The translations under genes were made by a program, and so were the position numbers. The notes under the pieces were generated by a model. That model worked only from the letters and a program-made list of their open reading frames with translations, did no database searches and was not told the origin of the DNA. From Auxenochlorella pyrenoidosa (Eukaryota > Chlorophyta > Trebouxiophyceae > Chlorellales > Chlorellaceae), in NCBI GenBank assembly GCA_001430745.1, contig KQ482040.1, positions 1,162,003-1,177,361 of the forward strand: a stretch of 15,359 bases of DNA. Direction: 5' to 3'. Positions 9,701 to 15,359 of this stretch are shown in pieces. Within the stretch, counting starts at the first letter, position 1. Each line of letters begins with the position of its first letter.

Positions 9701-10593
9701 CTCTTGCAGAGGAGGCCATCCAGCTGGAGAGCGAGGTGCAGGTGTGTGTGGGGTTGGGTTGGGTACATGGGCAGGCTTTAGTTGACTGGTCGTGCCTCAA
9801 TAGCTTGGCCCCGCACCCCCAATCACAGAGCTGGACCACGAGCCCAACCTGCCTTTGCAGGCAGTGCATGGAGGTTGCTGATTTGGTGCTGGCACCCATC
9901 CACAGCTGCGATCCACCCCCGCCCCGCAGATGGGCCAGTTTGTTGACCCTAGCGCACCTTTTGGGGAGGTGCTGGCCGATGTGGAGCTCCTGGGTGCCCC
10001 CGTTGCGCAGATGGCGGCGCAGGCGGTTGAGCTGGGGGCGGTGCAGGCGGCGCTTGGCCAGCCGGCAGCCGAGTTCTTGGAGGTGGAGGAGGCGGCGGCG
10101 GCAGTGCAGGTAGGCAAGGGGCTAACATGCTCGCTTGGGAGAGGGGCATATGACCTTTGGGGAGTGCTCGGCTGCCCACCACCTCTGCCCTCTAGCCGCC
10201 TGCAGCGTGGTGGGCCAAGGGCCACCCAGGCCCAATGACTCTCCCTGAGCCGACCTGCACCTCTCCCTGGCGCGTTCTTGTACGCAGCACTGCACCGCCC
10301 TGTGGCACCTGGCATCGGAGGCAGAGGCGCTGCAGGCGCAGCTTGCTGAGGCAGTGGCAGGGGCAGCGGAAGGCCGCGAGGATGATGCGCGCGCCGCTGT
10401 GGCCGCCCTGCAGGAGCGGCTGTCTGCGCTGCGGGGCGCCGCTGATGCGCCGAATGCTGTTTGGGTGCGGGCCTCGACGGCGGTGCATGCCTGCCTGGCA
10501 GAGCTTGAAGTGACGGCGGAGCGAGCACGGGTTGACGGGGAGGCGCATGGTGTTTCACAACCTGCCCATGAGCCAGCTGGTGCCGACGTCTGA
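6757..10593 (+). CDS. axonemal-type dynein heavy chain stem, motor absent
   Basis: Eight exons: 6757-6914, 7043-7232, 7323-7886, 8084-8826, 8999-9308, 9484-9741, 9930-10109 and 10288-10593. They give 902 residues with closed phases, GT-AG borders and no internal stop. The ATG has G at -3 and G at +4. Dynein stem signatures occur in the usual order: an N-terminal WVKTDEDVFNYF; YFIISPRQVVRVE (128-140), matching the YFTISA.GV motif of axonemal heavy chains; W160 and TFFHSYGIAKAFTHWRK (174-190), matching the FF..fr.WK.F..WR block; then GIGFNPTQEEW, LPAFERY and VDAAGLKDQLAPIV. Exon 8 starts with CTALW, as before the linker. It resembles single-headed inner-arm chains, which exceed 4000 aa. Here the protein ends before the conserved RHW/linker region and has no AAA+ module, P-loop or microtubule-binding stalk. 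It cannot be a motor; it might act as a dimer or cargo scaffold, or be a decaying remnant. Confidence 0.8.
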
Positions 10594-10615
10594 TGTGCGT
10601 GTTGCAATATTGGAG
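10554..10615 (+). pseudogene. possible out-of-frame relic of the dynein linker entry
   Basis: One base out of frame with exon 8, the plus strand reads MVFHNLPMSQLV followed by DVRVAILE, then a donor-like GAG|GTAACT at 10616. Axonemal heavy chains have about 65-80 residues after the ALW motif an F....LPLI..L stretch, then NP..R.RHW..I. Position and the F..LP.SQL core agree loosely, while the Trp of RHW is missing. A one-base deletion between about 10530 and 10553 would join the frames; GACGGGGAGG lies there. The match is short and may be chance. Confidence 0.3.
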
Positions 10616-10888
10616 GTAACTTGAGCGTGACATAGGCACTGGGTGCAAGGAGAGGCAGGCAGGGAGCACGACGTCGCAGAATGGTACAGGTGAGCGTACA
10701 GCAGTACAGGGAGCGGCTCTGTTAGTGAGACCTGGAGGAGGCAGCAAGGCTGCCAGGGCAATTCCTACTAGTGCACACGAGAAGAAACGTACACAAACAC
10801 AAGGCAGGTGCTGCCCAACGGGAGTGGGGCCCACGCCAACGGTGCATTCCAGCGCGCGCCTGGGGCGGGCCGGCGGCGGCGGCGGCGC
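10594..10888. other. convergent intergenic region, dynein stem / ClpF genes
   Basis: This 295 bp lies between the stop codons of the dynein stem (plus) and ClpF (minus) genes. No exon encoding linker or motor sequence is seen. No exact TGTAA occurs on either strand; TGCAA variants are at about 10604 and 10645 on the plus strand. It probably contains both 3' UTRs, which may overlap. Confidence 0.6.
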
Positions 10889-12125
10889 TCAAAACTCCTG
10901 TGGATAAGCCTGGCGCAGCAGGGGCCCTGGGATGTAGCCCTCACGGGGCTGGAAGCCGGCCGGGAAGAAGCGGGGCACCAGCGGGTGCAGCACCTCGCGG
11001 GCGACGCGCAGGCGCATCACATTCTCCTGTGGGGGTCAGCGGGGGGCGCAACGGTGGGGGGTGGCAGCGCAAGGGGTGAGACGTGCGGCACACTAGGGGC
11101 CCAGGCCGTGCTGCGCGGTGGGGGCTCGTGATCAGCCTGCCAGAGGTGTTGCAAGGAGGCGCCCCAGGCATGCGCCAGCCTGCGCAAGGAGACCCCCCGG
11201 GAGCAGCAGGCGCCCACCTGCGCGACGTAGGTGGTCTGGCCCCCTGGCCGGCAGCGCACGTCCACCAGCACGTGGTAAAAGGGCTGCCGCCGCCCCAGAG
11301 GTAGCTTGTCCACATGCATGCCCTGCGCCGCAGGGTCGGTGGATTGAGCCCTCTGGGCAGCCCGGCATGGCAACAGGCGCAGGCGAGCAGACTGGGCTGC
11401 CCAGCAGGGGATGGGCGGCAGGCACATGCCGTGGCCCCCGCTGCGCCTGCCCACCTGAATCCACTCTTCTGGCGCCTGGCAGACGGCGTCAAATCCCACA
11501 ATCACGCCCGTGTAATGGTAACGCCTAGAGGAGTGGTGGGGTGGGGGGAATGGTGTAGGTTGGGGTGGGTGCAGGTTCGGGCGGGGGGTTGACCGGGGCC
11601 TTGGCTTCGCAGCCGAGGCACTGTGTGGGTGCAACTTCCCTGTCTCGCAGTGCTCTGCAAGTTTCTTGATCTGATCGCGCACCACACTATGTAACAGTGC
11701 TGCGGACCCAGCACGCACCTGTGCCGAATCACAGCGCCCAAAGGGTGTTGAATCCCCGCCGCCTGCTGCTGCGCCGTCGCCTCTGCCAGCTCCAGGTGCC
11801 GAGCGCGCAGCTCTAACTGCCTGAAGGCATCCCGCTCTGCCGCAGCTGCCTGAAAATCCTGTTGCTGCGCATACAGCTCCATGCGCTCTGCATGGACCGC
11901 CATCCGTTGCCGCAGGCGCCGCAGCTGCTCGCCGTCGAAAGAGGAGGGCGCCGAGCCGGCGGCGCTGGCGCTGCCGCCGCCCGTGTCGTCGACAGGCTCT
12001 CGTGCAGCTGCTCTCACTAGCTGCCGGCGATTTCTGAGCGCTCTTCGAGCTGGTAGGAGGGCCTGCTGCTGTTTGCAGCACCAGTGCAGACTTGAACAGC
12101 CGGTCTGCGACCCGAGACCAACCAT
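10889..12125 (-). CDS. CLPF: ClpF-like chloroplast Clp protease adaptor (UVR + YccV-like)
   Basis: Four exons on the minus strand: 12125-11719, 11524-11455, 11322-11218 and 11026-10889, encoding 239 residues with phases 2, 0, 0 and GT-AG borders. Residues 1 to about 45 are rich in Ala, Arg, Ser and Gln and nearly free of acidic residues, fitting a plastid transit peptide. A UVR motif follows (about 66-100, LRRLRQRM to AAAAERDAF), then a YccV-like (HspQ/hemimethylated-DNA-binding) domain from 130: GAVIRHRRYHYTGVIVGFD, EEWIQ, LPLGRRQPFYHVLVDVR and PGGQTTYVAQENV. The tail has FFPAGFQPREGYIPG. In plants ClpF pairs with ClpS to deliver substrates to the ClpC chaperone in the stroma; that function is transferred from the family. 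The Arabidopsis protein is about 330 aa, so this one is compact. It shares a short divergent promoter region with the lipase gene. Confidence 0.85.
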
Positions 12126-12321
12126 ATCTCCTTTATGCAGCGACTTGTCTGCCGCAGGTCGTGTGATCCAAGCACTTGCCGTGAAGGCGCCAGTCAGTGA
12201 AGCGCGGAACGCAGCATGCAGAGGTCACCTAACGCAGCCTGGGAAGCTCATTCTGGTCATTTACGCTTCCAGATCATCTCTGCAGCGGCTGAGCATTGCC
12301 CATGGTGCCAGACAGCTCTCC
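12126..12321. promoter_or_regulatory. divergent promoter region, ClpF / DysF-lipase genes
   Basis: Only 196 bp separate the ClpF start codon (minus) from the chosen lipase start (plus), so both 5' UTRs and any core promoter must fit here. I see no clear TATA element or repeat. If the lipase gene really starts with an upstream non-coding exon, the region would overlap ClpF exon 1. Confidence 0.45.
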
Positions 12322-15300
12322 ATGAGCACGCGAGAAGTCTGCCGCTCTCTGTGCTTGCCCCGTGGGCAACTTGGCACCCCGGTAGACCTTGTGGGTAGAA
12401 GGCAGAGGTTTCAGAGGACCGCAGATCCGGCGAAGCTCGCAGCCTGGAGGCAAGCCACCGCGCCGCCAGCGGCAGGAGCCGCCGCCAAGGGCAGGCGGCG
12501 GCAGCAGCGCTCCACTGCAGCGGCAGGCCTGCGCTCCTCGCTCTCCCGCCTGCTGAACCTCGAAGGGGAGGAGGCAGTAGCAGAGGCTGGTCCGGCTGGA
12601 ATCAGCAAGGAGGTGACGGGCAGTGACGGTGGCGAGGCAACAGGCTGCGAGGCAGAGGCAATGGCGGCACATGAGGTGGATGCGGTCTACGAGTGCCAGC
12701 GCTTCTTCGGGCCCATCGGCTGGTGAGTGTGGCATGCTGGCCAATACGATGCAAGCGTGAAGGGGCGGCAGCCTGGACCGCAGCGCCAGTTCTCTTTGAC
12801 AACTTGAAAATCAAGCCGCTGCGGCCCTGCCACCCATTGCCACCTTTTCAGGAAGGCACCGCTGTCTGTCCTGGATGCGCCAGAGTGGAGCGACGCTCAG
12901 GGCAACCCGGTGGCCCTGGCCCGCAAGCCCAGCGAGGATGCGGCGGGGTGGGAGGTGGTTGTGAGCGCCGCCACGGACGCCCAGGGCTGGCAGCATGCCA
13001 CGGTGTTCAAGTGAGAGCTTCGGGGCCGGGGCGGGCCGTGAGGGACCAGGACCAGTATCGGAGTTTCCGCCGCCTGCTACCTTGCTGCATTTGGTTGGGG
13101 TGGAGGCGGGCGCGCCAGCAGCGCAGACCTTGCCATGACCCTCGGCTGGTATGCAGCCCGGCATGGCGCCACACCGCTCCTGCCCACCGTGCCGCCTGCA
13201 GGCACTTGGAATACAAGCGTCCCGGCGGGCGCGCGGTGCGGCGGATTAACGACACTGTGCGACGGCGGTTGTGGCGGCGGCGCGCGGGCGCCGCGGCTGC
13301 AGACGCGCCTGCAGTGGCCGTCCCCGGCGGTGCAGGCGCTCCTGCGGCGGCGGCCGCAGCCACTGCAGCAGTCCAGGGCGGCAGCGGCAGTGCCGGGGCC
13401 GCTGGCGCTGTGACGGCGGCTATGGCGGCGGCCGAGGCGGCGCGAGAGGCCCGAGAGGCAGAGGCCAAGCGCCAGGCAATTAAAGGCTTTGTGTCGCTCG
13501 TCCTCGACCTGCTCAGGTGGGGGCGGGGGCGGGCGGGGGAGCCGCACGCCCTCCAGGCGACAGCAGCGCACGTCCTGCCAGCGCGCCAGCTGCCCTCGCT
13601 GCATCTGCGTATCAACCCGCACCAGCGTGCCCGCCTGCCCGTTTGCCTCCTTGCCCTGCGCAGCCGGCGGCAGGTGTGGACCCTGGTGCCCTGGGACCCC
13701 GCGGCCGTGTTCTTCCTTTACCAGAAGCACCAGCGGGTGTACCAGGAGCTGCAGGTGGGGCCCAGCTGCGGCCTGCAGGCGCCACGCGCGGCGCGGCTGG
13801 GGCAGGGGCGCAGCCCTGCCACAGTGCCCGCGGCCCCCGCCCACCCTCCCCCGATCCTCCTGCTGTCCCCCGCTGTACTGCCGCTGCCGCGGCTGCTGCT
13901 GCAGCTGCTGCTGATGCTGTGTGGCCCGACATCCCGCCCACCCTGCCCTCTGCTGCAGGCCCAGGCGCTCGAGCGCAGGCTGTTCACCGCCGACCAGCCG
14001 GCGCCGCCCTCGCAGCTGCGCGAGGGGCGCACGCTGCTGCAGGTGGGCCCCCGGCGCTTGAGCGCTCCGGCTCCTCGGCATGCCGTCCCAGCAGGCCAGC
14101 GCCTCGCGGCTCTGGCCATGCTCGCACCTCCGCGTGCCTCCTTCCCTTGTGCCACCCGCTGCACCTGCGCTGCCGCCCCCCCGCCTCCTCTGCTGCCGCT
14201 GTTGGGTCAGCCGCGCGGCCCCGCCCGTCCCTGCACCCACGCTCCAGGATCTGATCTGCGCCGGCATGCACAGCCGCGCTGCCTATGGCTTCCCGGCAGC
14301 CGCGGGCATGATGAGCACCGTGGCCGATTACATCAAGCTGCAGACCATCCAGCCGCTGACGTGGGCAGGAGGGGGGGGCCGGGGGGGGGGGGGGGGCGCT
14401 CAAAGGGCTGCAGCGGGAGTTGGGAAGGGGGTATATGGGGGGCGTGTGGGGTCCACGCGGGGCTGCAGCAGGATGTTGGGGGGGAAGGGGGCTCCACGCT
14501 CCGCACGTAGGCCGCACTGTGTGTGCCGCCCGCCGCCAGCGAGCATCCGCGGCACCGGACGGCGCGTTCGCAGGGGCGAGGTGCCGGGCGCTGCAAGATG
14601 TTGCAGCGGTTAGGGCACCCGGCCGCACCCACACCCGCTGGCCCCCGCCCCACCCTCGGCTGCCGCAGCTTTGACGCCGTGGGCGGGGTATCGGCGGAGG
14701 CAAACAACGAGTCGGTGGCGGCGCTGGCGGGCATTGCTGTAGAGGACATCTTGATGGCCGAGTGGCGCAACAGCCCATACAGGCAAGCGCCGGGGTGCCG
14801 GCCAGCTGCCCACGTCGCTCAAGCACGGTGGCGGCTGCGCTGTCAGGGAGCGCTGCCCCAAGAGTCAGAGCTGGGCCCCTTGCTGGGTCCGCTCTTCCCG
14901 GCACCGCCTGATGCTGCACCTGCTGCCCGCTACCTGCTTGCAGGCCGTGCCACTATGTAGCCATCGACCAGGCCAACCAGTGCATCGTCGTCAGCATCCG
15001 GTAGGCTTGCCGTGGCTCGCACGCAGGGCAGCAGGGGCAGCGGGCGCGCGGCAAGGCAGCGGGCACGAGCCGCCCGCTGGCCGCCTGCAACTGCCTCCCT
15101 GCGGCCAGGCTCGGCGCGATTGGCACACAATCCCCGGCTGGCAGCGTGCCGGGCATAGCCGCAACCGCGCTGCCCGCCCACCTCCCCTGCCCCCCCTGGC
15201 TGCGCAGCGGCTCCCTCCAGCTGGGAGACCTGCTGTCAGACCTGCATGCAGCCCCCATGGAGGTTGACATTGCCGGGGCAGACGGCTGGGTGCACCAGGT

Positions 15301-15359
15301 GGGCTTCTGCTGCGCCAGCAGCACTCGCGGGGTGGCGGGCCGCTGGCAGCAGCCGTGCA
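12322..15359 (+). CDS. DysF domain fused to class 3 (DAG-type) lipase, 3' end beyond window
   Basis: Nine exons: 12322-12722, 12852-13010, 13202-13516, 13664-13754, 13959-14042, 14248-14360, 14669-14782, 14944-15000 and 15208-15298. They give 475 residues with all phases closing. The start at 12322 is the first in-frame ATG between the ClpF start and the conserved region; an upstream start is possible. Residues 123-213 form a DysF (dysferlin/peroxin-type) domain: YECQRFFGPIGW, PEWSDAQGNP, GWEVVVSA, GWQHATVF and the closing VRRRLWRRR. An Ala-rich linker follows. Residues from about 275 match the region before and into a class 3 lipase of the sn-1 diacylglycerol lipase kind: PCHYVAID, CIVVSIRGSLQLGDLLSDL (RGS where RGT is usual) and GWVH. 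The catalytic GHSLG segment must lie beyond the right edge. DysF occurs in peroxisomal and autophagy membrane proteins, so recruitment of a lipase to an organelle membrane is plausible but inferred. Confidence 0.75.
14361..14668 (+). other. lipase intron 6 with poly-G tract
   Basis: This intron has donor AC|GTGGGC and acceptor CCGCAG. It carries an 8-G run (14371-14378) and a 16-G run (14381-14396) directly after the donor, with further GGG runs to about 14490, so stable G-quadruplexes could form in DNA or pre-mRNA. It is the extreme case of the G-rich 5' halves seen in most introns here. Run length may be unreliable. Confidence 0.6.
14783..14943 (+). other. probable GC-AG intron in the lipase gene
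   Basis: The best donor is AG|GCAAGC, a GC donor with otherwise strong consensus. Joining to the acceptor at 14943 gives NSPYRPCHYVAID, in phase 2 on both sides, which fits lipases of this family. A GT donor 12 nt downstream (GG|GTGCCG at 14795) is also in phase and would insert four residues (QAPG). It matches the donor consensus less well. Confidence 0.55.

Noticed and set aside
9862..9929. Extra small exon after TTTGCAG in dynein stem intron 6
   Set aside because: In the required phase it meets TGA within seven codons, and no GT donor follows before the better acceptor at 9929.
10679..10688. Ten-base microexon between CGCAG and GTGAGC downstream of the dynein stem
   Set aside because: It would need the out-of-frame relic to be spliced, encodes nothing recognisable, and leads to no further exon before the ClpF gene.
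1..15359. Prokaryotic-type systems (CRISPR, toxin-antitoxin, phage, transposon)
   Set aside because: No spaced repeats, transposase or integrase motifs, or operons were seen; all recognisable genes are intron-bearing eukaryotic genes.

Overview
The window is nuclear DNA of a eukaryote, most likely a non-flagellate trebouxiophyte green alga of the Chlorella/Micractinium kind. The evidence is very high GC, several short GT-AG introns per gene (about 100 to 350 bp, G-rich after the donor and C-rich before the acceptor), long alanine/glycine-rich linkers, a TGTAA polyadenylation signal, and a plastid-type ClpF gene next to flagellar-type and kinetochore-type genes. There are no operons, ribosome-binding sites, CRISPR arrays or insertion sequences. 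The exon models below were built by hand. Every junction except the 5' end of the first gene was accepted only if frame and phase closed.

Layout. (1) A plus-strand leucine-rich-repeat protein gene enters from the left and stops at 2439; its first exon or exons are unresolved. (2) A minus-strand gene of 7 exons (6265 down to 2946, 760 aa) has an SKA3-like N-terminus, a long Ala-rich middle and an SKA-type winged-helix-like C-terminus. (3) A plus-strand gene of 8 exons (6757-10593, 902 aa) is the N-terminal stem of an axonemal-type dynein heavy chain. It stops where the linker and motor should begin, and no motor lies downstream. (4) A minus-strand gene of 4 exons (12125 down to 10889, 239 aa) encodes ClpF, a UVR plus YccV-like adaptor of the chloroplast Clp protease. 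(5) A plus-strand gene (12322 to beyond the right edge, 9 exons seen, 475 aa so far) joins a DysF domain to a class 3, diacylglycerol-lipase-like domain.

Gene orientation alternates strictly. Genes 1/2 and 3/4 are convergent (506 and 295 bp between stops). Genes 2/3 and 4/5 are divergent (491 and 196 bp between start codons), so each divergent pair probably shares a bidirectional promoter region. The first pair joins two microtubule-related genes; the second joins a plastid proteolysis adaptor and a lipase.

Most notable are the motor-less dynein stem with a possible out-of-frame relic of the linker entry, the DysF-lipase fusion, the SKA3/SKA-winged-helix protein, and two short tandem duplications that each copy a splice site. 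One of these creates an in-frame alternative acceptor adding exactly 22 residues. I found no new multi-gene system; these are candidate gene-level novelties.
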